The translations under genes were made by a program, and so were the position numbers. A model generated the notes under the pieces. It worked only from the letters and a program-made list of their open reading frames with translations, was not told the origin of the DNA and made no database searches. DNA of 64,000 bases. Origin: Spirometra erinaceieuropaei (lineage: Eukaryota; Platyhelminthes; Cestoda; Diphyllobothriidea; Diphyllobothriidae). The first letter of the stretch is position 1; every line of letters starts with the position of its first letter. Positions 10,749 to 22,249 of this stretch are shown one piece after another. The DNA lies in assembly GCA_902702965.1 (NCBI GenBank), contig CACRXP010000018.1, forward strand, positions 1,186,807 through 1,250,806. Reading direction: 5' to 3'.

Positions 10749-11468
10749 GGCATCTACGTATCAGAGGGGATGCCATCATGCCTAACATAAGAGCATAATC
10801 GTGTAACTTGGAGTTTCAAGCCAAGATCACGTCCGGACACTGAAATAATTGCGGATGATTTGATTTCAGTTACAGAGTGAACCATGCTAAATGAACATAA
10901 TCACGATGAAAGAATGCATGAGTGAAGTTAGTCAAGCTTACCTCTTCCTAAAACGGCCGATAGTGTTTGCGGCTATACCGATGAGAGCGATCGCATAAAT
11001 TGTTGGGTACGACGTGCGAGTTTGCGCGGGTGTTCGCCGGGACCGCGAGAGGCTGGGGTTTTTGTTCCGCCTAGCAGTCGGAGGGTATTGTCAAACATCT
11101 ATTCGACAAACCTACAGCTCAAGTCCGACGTTAGAAGTAGAATTTAAAAATGCTTAATAATGGCACCACTTTGGCGCTATCAGTCTCCCTTGAAAACAGA
11201 GAAGAACAAAAATCAGACTCCCTTCTTTCGGCTGCAATATGTTTTGGATGTCCGCTTAGTTCAGAGAGCGCGAAATGGGAGTACGTTATAAGTCACAAAA
11301 ACGTGAAATCAAAAGTAAAGTAAAAACAGACATTGAAAAACGAATTATAAATGCAGTAGGACTCAGTTAAGAAGCAAATGGTTCTTTTGAGCCGATGGCC
11401 AGAAGACGAGCTAATTCGAATCTCCAGCACATCGAATCAAACTCTATATTTAGCGGTAGTATACGATA
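10749..11468. other. No recognisable gene
   Basis: Only short frames on both strands. I see no domain, repeat or RNA gene here. It flanks the outer end of the left PLE arm. Confidence 0.6.
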
Positions 11469-12600
11469 GACAAAACATCGCGTGACAGTAAACTGCGCAC
11501 TGGCAGCACATTATTTGGATTGTGAGTGCGCCAACTCGAAAGCTCCGCAGTTCTTGGAATCGTTGGGTCTATAATTTATTTCCCATCGTGTCAAGGGAAG
11601 ATCGCATCCGAATCCTCCAAAGAACAGATTCAGTGATTACATCTCTCAGTTTGAGCCGGTGAAGTATATCTCAAATTCGCCCTCTCCAGCGATCCGCAAA
11701 CGTCCGTCTTTCTGAGCAAGGCTCTCCACGTGAAGACTTTCCTCCAGGATCCACATCGCAAACTGTAAAGGGCCCAGTCACATCAAAAATAGTGATTTTC
11801 AAAAAAAGGAGGCGTTCACCGGGGGAGGTGTATTTGAGGTCTGACGTTTCGGGTAGTCGTTTCTTCTACCCATCTTCAGAGACTGAGCAGTCATGCACAC
11901 AGCTTTCCTTTTATAACGCACTTTGTTTGATGCCTGGCCCACAAATGCCGCCCGTGTGGCTACATCCGATCCGCATGTCACCGTGACCTGAATCCAGCCC
12001 ATCTTCGTCGATCGCGGCGATAATTGACAGCCCGATTGTCCCGCGCCGTGACTGTCCCCCGTTATGAATGTAAAACCAGATAAGGGGGAGGCAAATAGAT
12101 GTGGCGGTTGACAGAACAGTCGGTAGACGTCCAGGCTTCCTGCACCTGTCTTGCGTATGATCATCACCTCGGTCTACAATTTCAACTGCGTCAAAGTTGA
12201 CGAAGTGTCCCATTTGGGCGGCATGGGTTGCTATCTCCGACTTTGGGTCCAACCTTCGCACAGCCAACTTATGATCGTGCATGCGCGTTTACAGCCGTCG
12301 GCCGGTTTCTCAACGTAATTACACATTCCGCAGCTGCACTGAAGTCGGTAGACAACAGCCGAAATCTCCTGCTTAGGGATCGGGTATTTTGGCCGCATCA
12401 CTTGCCGGCGGATTGTTGAGTCGGGCCTGTGGACAACGCCTATTCCGAGCAGGCGCGAGGGATGTGGCTATGGCTTCGGAGATCCCTTTCATGTATGGAA
12501 TGCTCCGCCACGATTTTGACTGACTAGGTTCTTGGAGGAGCTCCATCTCGTCCACTTCGGCGACTGGAGTGCGGACATGAGTTTCCAGGGATCGAAATGT
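11469..12600 (-). mobile_element. Penelope-like element, 5'-truncated copy (left, longer arm)
   Basis: On the minus strand the copy starts at 12600 inside the C-terminal linker of a Penelope-like protein: MELLQEPSQSKSWRSIPYMK, then KGISEAIATSLAP. It continues into a GIY-YIG-type endonuclease region (VVYRLQCSCGMCNYV; HDHKLAVRRLDPKSEIATHA; FVNFDAVEIVDRG; then, in another frame, EAW and SVNRH). Frameshifts near the YVGETG position and before the EAW motif inactivate it. A 3' non-coding part follows, with a hammerhead-like motif at 11883-11839. The outer end is near 11469. Positions 12533-12600 are unique to this copy, so it reaches 68 bases further 5' than its mirror image. In intact elements the GIY-YIG domain nicks the target for reverse transcription; no RT is left here. 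Confidence 0.8.
11839..11883 (-). ncRNA. Hammerhead-ribozyme-like motif, left PLE copy
   Basis: This is the mirror image of the motif at 13250-13294, with identical sequence on the minus strand. See that entry for the helix assignment. Confidence 0.5.
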
Positions 12601-13664
12601 AGAACCTAGTCAGTCAAAATCGTGGCGGAGCATTCCATACATGAAAGGGATCTCCGAAGCCATAGCCACATCCCTCGCGCCTGCTCGGAATAGGCGTTGT
12701 CCACAGGCCCGACTCAACAATCCGCCGGCAAGTGATGCGGCCAAAATACCCGATCCCTAAGCAGGAGATTTCGGCTGTTGTCTACCGACTTCAGTGCAGC
12801 TGCGGAATGTGTAATTACGTTGAGAAACCGGCCGACGGCTGTAAACGCGCATGCACGATCATAAGTTGGCTGTGCGAAGGTTGGACCCAAAGTCGGAGAT
12901 AGCAACCCATGCCGCCCAAATGGGACACTTCGTCAACTTTGACGCAGTTGAAATTGTAGACCGAGGTGATGATCATACGCAAGACAGGTGCAGGAAGCCT
13001 GGACGTCTACCGACTGTTCTGTCAACCGCCACATCTATTTGCCTCCCCCTTATCTGGTTTTACATTCATAACGGGGGACAGTCACGGCGCGGGACAATCG
13101 GGCTGTCAATTATCGCCGCGATCGACGAAGATGGGCTGGATTCAGGTCACGGTGACATGCGGATCGGATGTAGCCACACGGGCGGCATTTGTGGGCCAGG
13201 CATCAAACAAAGTGCGTTATAAAAGGAAAGCTGTGTGCATGACTGCTCAGTCTCTGAAGATGGGTAGAAGAAACGACTACCCGAAACGTCAGACCTCAAA
13301 TACACCTCCCCCGGTGAACGCCTCCTTTTTTTGAAAATCACTATTTTTGATGTGACTGGGCCCTTTACAGTTTGCGATGTGGATCCTGGAGGAAAGTCTT
13401 CACGTGGAGAGCCTTGCTCAGAAAGACGGACGTTTGCGGATCGCTGGAGAGGGCGAATTTGAGATATACTTCACCGGCTCAAACTGAGAGATGTAATCAC
13501 TGAATCTGTTCTTTGGAGGATTCGGATGCGATCTTCCCTTGACACGATGGGAAATAAATTATAGACCCAACGATTCCAAGAACTGCGGAGCTTTCGAGTT
13601 GGCGCACTCACAATCCAAATAATGTGCTGCCAGTGCGCAGTTTACTGTCACGCGACGTTTTGTC
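12601..13664 (+). mobile_element. Penelope-like element, 5'-truncated copy (right arm)
   Basis: This is a mirror copy of 11469-12532. The four minus- and plus-strand open frames in the two arms translate identically (for example 12851-13222 plus versus 12282-11911 minus). It holds the linker, the GIY-YIG-like region and the 3' tail of a Penelope-like protein with the same frameshifts as the left arm, so the lesions predate the duplication. The hammerhead-like motif lies at 13250-13294. The junction with the left copy is at 12600/12601, with no extra bases between them. The 3' ends of both copies point outward (head-to-head arrangement). Confidence 0.8.
13250..13294 (+). ncRNA. Hammerhead-ribozyme-like motif, right PLE copy
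   Basis: The sequence can be laid out as a type I hammerhead. Helix I is GTCT (13250-13253) with AGAC (13291-13294). The first core box CTGAAGA is at 13254-13260. Helix II is GGGTAG (13262-13267) with CTACCC (13277-13282). The second core box GAAA is at 13283-13286. Helix III is reduced to about two pairs (A-C with G-T at 13286-13289), and the cleavage triplet is GTC at 13288-13290. Hammerhead motifs with very short helix III are known from Penelope-like elements and are thought to act best as dimers; activity here is inferred, not shown. Confidence 0.55.
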
Positions 13665-15993
13665 CACCCTATAGTGGGAATAGAGACTGAAAATACCCGA
13701 AGCAGTGTTATTCATCCTACTGTTCACTGTCGTTTTTTCATGAAGGACTGTTTTTTCCTCCTGAACCTTCCATCTATGCAAAATCTTATCCACTGTATTT
13801 ACTTCTATGGAGTTTTTTCACTGTTAGACCGGTCCGTGCGTTATCTTTTTTCACATTGCCTATGGTCTTGCATTAAATACAGTTGTTATTATTATTATTG
13901 TTGGAATTATTATTATCGTAACTATACGCTGCTGCGTCAACAGGTTTGATATCTGTGACGTCTTTCCTAATTGGAGAACTTTGTATTTCCACAATCAGGT
14001 CAGACTTAATTTGTTTCGACCCAGTTGTTTGTGCTATATCATTAATCTATGCTATGGAGGTCGATTGCGACCCTAGGGTTTGCCCATACTTAGTACTGTG
14101 ATCAATCGGCCTAGTAAGTTTTTATGGGTCTTTTGAGAGACTACCCCTTCTTGGAGACATTTCAACGGGCGGATTTTGCTTCAGTCAGGGAAAGTGTGTT
14201 CAAATAGAGCGGCGGGTGAAAATAAGGCTGTCGGAACTTCAGAGAAAAGTTGACTAACACCAGATGACGGGCCAACCTCGGGAGAAAACTGCAGATGAGT
14301 AGAATTCTTAAGTGGCTTTTTATTTGCAAACGATGGCGAGTTTTTTCCTGGCTTATTGGAAGATTACATCCTCTAAGGTATATTGCTGAACGCTTATGGT
14401 GAGAGAAAATAAATTCTTTTTCTATCGACGAAAATTTTTTGACCGAATTTGGTGGATTTCGCCCCTAGGTGACAATCCTTTAGTTTCTGTAGACCTGTAG
14501 TTAAACCCGCATTAATAAAGGAAACGGAGGGCGACGTCAAATATCTATCTACTATTAGAAACTTTTTTTAAAATAAAGTCAACTTTCGTTTCTGCCTGCC
14601 ATTGACAGGGGACATAGTTAATACCCTAACAGGCAAAACACTCCCACATGCTGAAATTGCGCATTTAGGTAAGCCATTTTTTGTATGCACGGCACACCCG
14701 AAGCGCATGCCTGAGCCATATCATTTGCAAGATTAGAAGAAATAGGAGCGGCATTTCGAGAATGAGATTTTTGGTCTCCACCCAGCATGACGAAATTTAT
14801 TCCGGTTGAAATTGTTCTGTTTGTTACTTTATGCCTGACTTATCGATCACTGAATAAATGGGATTGCACAAAGCCGATCTTACTTGCCTTTTTCTAGTTT
14901 TAGCCAACGAATCCTGTTTTACAATAGTTACTTCGTCGCGCACGTTTGCGCGCACTAAATTTTGTCGAGTAGAGCGAGCATAAGCCTAGTGTGAGTGCGG
15001 AATGACCGCAGTCTTGGTTGCCATTTTATAAAAATTAGCCGACGAATTCTACCTGGCGGCAACCATTTGAGGCGTTCTTTTGTGAGTAGTGCAACGGGAG
15101 GAGTTCTAAAGGGCCAAAGCGCTACCTAGGTAAATGTAACTGAAAGAAAATTAAGTGACACTTAAGTTATCAGCTAGGAAGGGATAACTGACAGGGAATA
15201 TATTTCAGACCCTGTACTCGTGTGTAGGGACATTTAAATCCCGCCGAAATAGGTGACTAATGATTTCACGTCGTCCTGTAGGTGGACATCAACACAAAAG
15301 GATCCTTTTTGGAGTATACCTCTGAAGATAATACCGTAGCGACGTGTTTAATTCCTGTGTCTTTACACCTGACTGAGTCACCTGCTCGAACGGCGGCACG
15401 TTTATTGGATTTTACCAACACAAGACAACGATTTGACCATTAATTCAAAGAGTGAATTTAGCCTGATGACTCTTTTTCTGACAGCACAACGAGCCACGCT
15501 GAACCCCTACTCGCCACCTGCAAGTGAAATTGTCCTACGGTTGGGTTATACTATACGATCGGCTGCGTAAATGAGAAATGTAAACGATCTCTATGTGTGG
15601 AACCGGCGTAGCCCGACCTAAACCCTTGTGGTCGTCGACATTGCTGGCCTCTGATGCTAAACTGTCAATGGCCGGAAAGTTTTGAATATATTTGAGACAA
15701 TTGTCAATGACCTCCAGCCTCCAGGGTTTGCAAACTCGTCCCTATTTTGGTGCAGTTTCGGAAACATTTTAAAGGATGTAGTCATAAGTAACGTCGACAT
15801 TGACTGATGGTCATCTGCTTACGGCCAAAAAGTGCAGTGTTTTTCCGGATTCCAGTTTTAGTCTGTAGAAATTTCTGTGAGAAGCATACGATTATGCACA
15901 GATATACTATTCGGTGCTATTTCGTTAAACGACCTGGGGAGTTTTAGTACGTACCCTCCCTGCCGCGCACTATTTAAAATTCAAGGTGGTGCG
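13665..15993. other. Gene-poor stretch upstream of Ran
   Basis: There is a short ATT-rich tract at about 13882-13920 and otherwise no feature I can support. Any Ran promoter or 5' untranslated exon must lie in the right part; an A/T-rich TATTTAAA-like element at 15970-15978 is only suggestive. Confidence 0.5.
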
Positions 15994-16745
<752 letters not shown>

Positions 16746-18488
16746 ACCGAATGTTTTGACACTCAATCAAGAAGGCTATGTTGATTTGTGCGTCAGCCAC
16801 ATTTTTATTGAAATACAGTGTATTTTATGCTTGACTTCATGCTGCATGCTCCGCTCCTCGCACGGCCTTGGCCTGTCTTTCGTAGCAGTTCGCCACTCAG
16901 ACGCATTATTTCTTCAGTGCTTGGTGGTTGATCGAGTAGAGACCTTTTCCATGTACCCACATATTCCTGTCCGAGTCTTCCATTAGGGACTTACCACACG
17001 CCACTTGGCAAGCTGATTTATACTTGCACACCCTAAGGAAGGTGAGCTGCTTTCCTATGATGTAGCAGTCGTTTTGTTCCTTTCTGTCCATCTAAACTTT
17101 GTATTTGTTCTCGGGTAGCAGACTCAATCGGTACCCGTGGCAACATATCGGACTGTGCAGGCCCAAAGCGGTTGGTTCGTAACGATTCACAACTGCTTTA
17201 AGGACTGTTAGTGCCAAGAATAGCTTCTTACCACACTATTAATGGACCTTGTGCTCCAATTCTCGGCGATCTGTGCGTCACTTTTGCTACGGGACCCATG
17301 ACAGCCCTCTAACTTTATTATTGTGCTGATGCTGTCTGTAGATCTCCCTCGATCAAACACGTAGTTTGTTTATTGATTTTTTTACGGACAAGAACGGAAG
17401 AGCCGATATGGTGTCCGCCGATCTATCTTGATCGCATGTAGGAAGAGACACTTCGGCCGGGCTTTGAAATTAAGGCCCTTCAGCCCGCTTACGTGCCCGC
17501 GTGTCATTTAAGGCCAAATAATTGGGTTCCTAGTAGCGAGGTTAAAGACCCTAAAGTGGCTGTTGCCGGTGTTTGTGGTTATCTACTAATCATGCTTTAC
17601 CCTAGGCTAAGCGTCGAGATCGAATCCGGCATGACCGCCTGTGTTGGTTGTAGACCTTTAATTCTTGGCGAAAGCGGCAACACCCATTTCCACTACAACC
17701 AAAATAAACTGCCTCGTTTCATGAACATGCGACTCGTGATTTGCTTATGGTTTGCAGTGCGCGTACTGGGCCCTAGTCCCACTGTAAGATTTCCAGTTTT
17801 CGGAAAGTCGGAAACGACTCGAAAACCGTCTTCACTGAAAATGCTCATTACCGCTTATTATGGTCTAGCGACTTCGCATCCAGACTGTTTACTGGGTTCA
17901 AACGTCTACGGCCGTCTATCTGTGTCGCAAGGACGCTTTTGCTGTCATTTGCCTTAGCGCGTCTGTGGACGTATGTCCTGACAACATTTGTTTTTATTTC
18001 AGATTGAAATCATGGGACGCACCACTTGCAAGTGCAACTGCGTGCATCAACGTCTCGCCTTCCAGAGTTCTCTCAATAAAGATTTTCACTTGCATCACAA
18101 ATCACTTGTAACTTGGAACGCTTTTCGACCCATCTTGAAGGTCCGCAAGGTTACGGTCATAGTGTAAATTGGTAGGTAGCAAATGGTTATCATCGTGCAG
18201 TCACATCACTTGTGTAAGTGCCAGTCGTGCCGGCCAATATCCAAATTTCTGCCGAACTTCGCTCTAACTTGGGTCAGAGAGGTTGCGCGCCCACACTTTT
18301 TAGCATAATTTTAGGCGAAATTATTTCACTATAGTGATACAATGGGATTCAAGTTAGGGTGGGAATGTAAACGTGTTCTAAGTGCTGGATAAGATACTAC
18401 TTTGTTCCCATATTTATGCACCTTGGGCTGGGAAGGGATCATAAGAGGCATTCAAGGAGAGACTAGTTTCTTTAATCTTTATCTTGGA
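16746..18488 (+). other. Region downstream of Ran, including a possible 3' exon near 18002-18090
   Basis: No protein domain is recognised. At 17985-18002 a pyrimidine-rich tract ends in a good splice acceptor (TTTTTATTTCAG), followed by about 75 bases and AATAAA at 18078-18083, which could be a 3'-terminal exon of Ran or another transcript. A 154-codon frame at 17493-17957 has no motif and starts with GTG, not ATG, so I do not call it a gene. Confidence 0.3.
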
Positions 18489-21400
18489 CTAGCCGGACCC
18501 CGCCACGCGTTGCTGTGGCTCTGTCTGATGAATTGGGAAGTAAGGGGACGAGGAAGTAGCACGTTTCCAATTAAGAAAAATGTAATGGCCACCCGTTGGC
18601 GTTAGTACTGTGTGCGAAACCCAGGATTGTCCTTCTAGCCGCTGTTGAAGGCAGGGCAGTTGTTTGCTGCACCCAGTCGCGCTCGAGAATTCTGAAGTAA
18701 GTGGTGACGGCGGGCATTTATTTCGTCCACGGGTGGCGATCGAGGCAGTGGTGGCCTGAAGTCGCCTGCAAGCAGTAGCAGTGCATCAGAAATGGTCTGC
18801 TGTTTCATCGCAAATCCTGCAGTGTTCGGTCAGGAGCCTCGAGCGCTTTTTTGCGCCATTGTGCATTCATCCCACACAATTGGTTTGCATTTCTGCAGTA
18901 TTTTTCCCATGCCGGATGCTTTGGAAATGTTACACGCGGGAGTTTCAATGAATTGTGCGTTCAAGGGCAAGTTCGAAGCTGGATGAACGGGTTTTCTGCC
19001 AGGTAGCAGAGTTGCAGCTATTCCGGGGATGCAAGTGCTAGGGCTATGTCATTTATTGGATCGAATTGCCGTCAGAATCGGTCGTAGTAGGAACGTTTTG
19101 CCAGTCCCTCCTGGCGCATCTAGGAAGAAGATTTCGCCAACCCCGTTACTGACATTCCGCAGTATTTGATCGTAAATGTCATTCTGCTCCAGTCTTAGCT
19201 TGTGAATGTTTGATTGCAAGCATGGCAGAAGTTGAACAGTGTTTCATTTTGCTCATGGCGCCAATCCACATCAAACGAAGCAGCAGCAGATTGGTTTTGC
19301 GGTGAGATTCCCAGTTGATTAAGAACTTTGTTCGCGATTTCAATCAAAATTAACGCCTCGCTGTAGATTCTTGCTGTGCAAGCCACATTTGAATTTTCCT
19401 TGCGTAGTTGACGGAAGGTATCTTCAGCCATGTGCAAATTCTATTCCTCCGGTAAATCTGCTGGAGATGAGGAGAGAATGCGGTCAAAATGACTGCAAAC
19501 AATGCATGAATTTGATGTGGATGGGACGTGTTGCAGGCGTCATTAATACAAACGTCCCACTGTTGATCGTTCTCCAGTAATTGAAGAGCCTGACACGCAC
19601 TGCTGAAGGTGGCATGCGTAGCGCCGTTGACAGACTTCAATTGCTGGAAAGACGTTGGACGTGGCACATTCAGCAATACCATGCGAAATAAGATTGGGAT
19701 GCACGGTATGCAGTCTGCCTATCGCAGTTCCTTTGAGTATCGCGGGGTGTCCGTCCACTCGCTCTCCTCCTTTGCGTTGTTCGGATGATTTTCTGCGCAC
19801 ATTCCCTGTGTAATACGCAGGCACTTTCGAATGAGGCAGTGTTTTCGCAAACGCGTCACTTTGGCTTAACGTGGAGAACGCACTTAATGTTGTTGCCAGT
19901 GGGCCTAAGGCAACCTGTTGCGCGTTTGCATCGGTAAAGTAAACGCATTGCCCATTCTCTAACTGTACTGCAAGCGAACAACACCTGGACTTCGCTCATG
20001 GATGGGGAATAGAAGAATTCTCCACGTAGATTTCTTGCCGTTGACGCATCTTTCAGCCCAATACTGTGCGATTTCATTTTGTTGTATGTCCGCATCCATT
20101 TATCTCATTTCGTGTTGCAGACCAAAATCAGCCGTCGCTGCCTTTATTCACGTACTTACAAATGTACCTAATTCATTTCCCAAAATTGTAGTGTTCCACG
20201 TTTATGTGAGCTGCGTTTTACTTTTAAAAGCAAAGGCGAATACGAAACAACCCAGCGGTTACCGACTTCTAAGTCACCGATTCGCATTCGTACGGTTGCC
20301 AATTTGCCGATGTCTTCCGCTGATTATTTTCGGTATAAGGGACTTCCGTCTATCATGCCGGGGGGAGGGGGTTGGTTGGAAAATTGGGATTCAGTGCATC
20401 TAAGGTCCATGTATCATATTCTTCGCGACAACTTCATGCAAATCATTGTCGACGTCGATATCAGGTTATTCGGCGCATACTGCGTCGTCGATTTCGTTGG
20501 AAGCGATCTTGTTATAGAGCCAGATCAGGACATGTGCATGGGGCAGTCCCCTCTTTTGCCGTTCCACCTAATACATCCAGCAGCGCACAGACCCAACCAC
20601 CTCGTGTTTCACCATGAAGTTCATCAGCGATTGCAGTTTCTTCCTGAAAACACGTGCTGTAATGTCATACTCATCCACCGACGATTACCCAGGAAGTAAG
20701 AGCTATTGAATATGCCCCCAAGCTGGATTGCATGTGAATGTAATGAGTAGGTCTGGACGCCCCGTACTGACTAACGTAAGCAATTGCACCTCGAGCGTAC
20801 TCGAACATATGGTGTGGACTCTCTGTGTATGTGGACGACAAAAGCGTTAGTCTTACAACGTTATCTGTATTACCGTCGTTTACAACTGCATCATGCAAAG
20901 GAATGTATCCTTCAGAGCGCAGCTTGGTCTGATTTAAGCAAATGAAAGCAGGCGTTCAGTTTCGGTTTTTGCATACACATCCCCAATGCAGTGATGAAGC
21001 AATTTACGGCATTTCAAAAGGGGATTACTTGCATTCTGTCGTATAATAAGTCGGTAGGAGTAGTGGTTCACTGCGCTGCATTTCATGTGCGTTACCTCGT
21101 CACTGACTGGATTAATCATCTTAACGTTGAAGTGATATCCATCGGCACCATCCCCATAAGTAAATTGATGGTGCGTTGGAATCGGTCTCCGACTGCCGGC
21201 TTATATGGTGTCACCTTACCCTACAATCATTAGTCGTCCAACGGTTGTTGGCGTACCGTCGTTTACAGCAGCATCACGCAGCGTCAATGCTGAGCACGGA
21301 GTCGTGTTTGACGCTGGTCTGCTGTTCCTCGCTGGCGCCATTCGGCCACTCCCAGCTGGCTGTGTTCATCCTGTTGTGAACGAAGCAGGCACGAAGCTGC

Positions 21401-22027
21401 AGAACGCGGTAGCTGTGACCGCAACCGGGCTTCCGCAAGCCGAGCTGCACAGTACTGAGCTGACAATGGGTGACAGCTCCATTATGTGGGCTGTGCGGGG
21501 GGGAGGGGGCAGGCGCTGTTGTTAACTGAAACCAGTCCTCACCCCCGAGAATCCCCCAGACAGCGGTGACGGCCCTATTATATGGACTGTGGGACAATTT
21601 TTAGTGGCCTCCAAGTGTTGCGTGTTTTTTTGCTGCAGGGTGGGCGGTTTGCTCTGGCGACCCATATTACATCGGCCCAGAGAGGGTGGAGGGCCTGCCC
21701 GAGTGCCTGCAGGGTGGGTGGTGGGGTGAGCGCGACTGTCGAGCGGAGCACGTGTGTTTGAGCGAATGTCGGTCAAGTGGTCACAGTCTGGGCGCACATG
21801 TGTCAGCGCGCGATGTAGGTCAAGTGGCCGCAGCAGGTGGCGTTGTTAGGCCGGAAAAAATCCGGTTTTTTGCCCATCACAGGCATACCATCGGCATGAC
21901 TGACCAGACAAAAACCCGGCCCTATGCGTGGGTCGGGTTGTGTCCAAATTTCAGCGCAATCGGTGCAGTACTTTCGGAGATTAGATATAACACAGAAAAA
22001 AAACCCTTCCATTTTTATAGATATAGA
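18489..22027 (-). mobile_element. Helitron (rolling-circle transposon), both ends visible, decayed
   Basis: The minus-strand 5' end is TCTATATCTATAAAAATGG at 22027 downward, the usual Helitron start with TC; the base before it is A. The 3' end is CTAG at 18492-18489, followed by T, and about 13 bases before it a hairpin GCCAC..GTGGC (loop AGCAACGC) can form. Insertion between A and T with a TC start, a CTRR end and no target duplication is the Helitron hallmark. Between the ends lie remains of the Rep/helicase protein in the right order. The total is 3,539 bp, shorter than intact Helitrons, and the protein frame is broken many times. The 5' part (about 21250-22000) is non-coding and GC-rich in places. 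Confidence 0.88.
18780..21240 (-). pseudogene. Helitron Rep-helicase (RepHel), disrupted
   Basis: Pieces from N to C on the minus strand: VTHMKCSAVNHYSYRLIIRQ and NPLLKCRKLLHH (21119-20934); YTESPHHMFEYARGAIAYV (20898-20671); DITARVFRKKLQSLMNFMV, then QKRGLPHAHVLIW with the HUH motif H-A-H at 20540-20532; IDVDNDLHEVVAKNMIHGP; GRLHTVHPN (about 19700); VPRPTSFQQLKSVNGATHATF and ALQLLENDQQWDVCINDACN (19682-19480); IYSEALILIEIANKVLNQLG; Walker A DAPGGTGKTF at 19120-19091; GIAATLLPG; and Walker B-like IVWDECTMAQ at about 18860. The Rep part nicks and joins DNA and the PIF1-like helicase unwinds it during rolling-circle transposition. More than ten stops and frameshifts make it inactive. Confidence 0.9.
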
Positions 22028-22249
22028 TAACTAAAGTGAGGAAGTCCTTGAGTGCGGAACGGCAGATTAATGGCAGGTCAAATTCATGCATTAATAGGCG
22101 GCAAAACCGTACGTGGTAGCGGTGAGGATGTGTTAGAGCGAAATTAGGTGGTATGGTTTGGCAATTGAGCGCGACGCAATAGCTCGCGGTTGCCACCAAA
22201 CATGGATTTAAAGGGACTAGGATAGGTCAGAAGTCGACAATAAAGGTCG

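Larger units (their letters stand above)
11469..13664. repeat. Palindrome: 1,064-bp inverted repeat with 68-bp spacer
   Basis: Arms 11469-12532 and 12601-13664 have equal length and pair base for base wherever I compared them; the only difference I found is near the outer ends (11477 A against 13656 G context). Positions x and 25133-x are complementary. The spacer 12533-12600 is continuous with the left copy. Identity this high means recent formation, gene conversion or an assembly/library artefact. Confidence 0.9.

Noticed and set aside
10616..10798. Glu-rich 60-codon frame
   Set aside because: Translation of the GAA microsatellite.
11911..12282. 123-codon frames in both palindrome arms as host genes
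   Set aside because: They are frameshifted Penelope GIY-YIG sequence, present identically in both arms.
15877..15993. In-frame ATG upstream of Ran that would add 39 residues
   Set aside because: Ran proteins start just before the [10 protein letters not shown] segment, and the upstream residues have no Ran similarity; the ATG at 15994 gives the normal N-terminus.
17493..17957. 154-codon open frame downstream of Ran
   Set aside because: Starts at a GTG, not ATG, has no recognisable motif, and lies between Ran and the Helitron without splice support.
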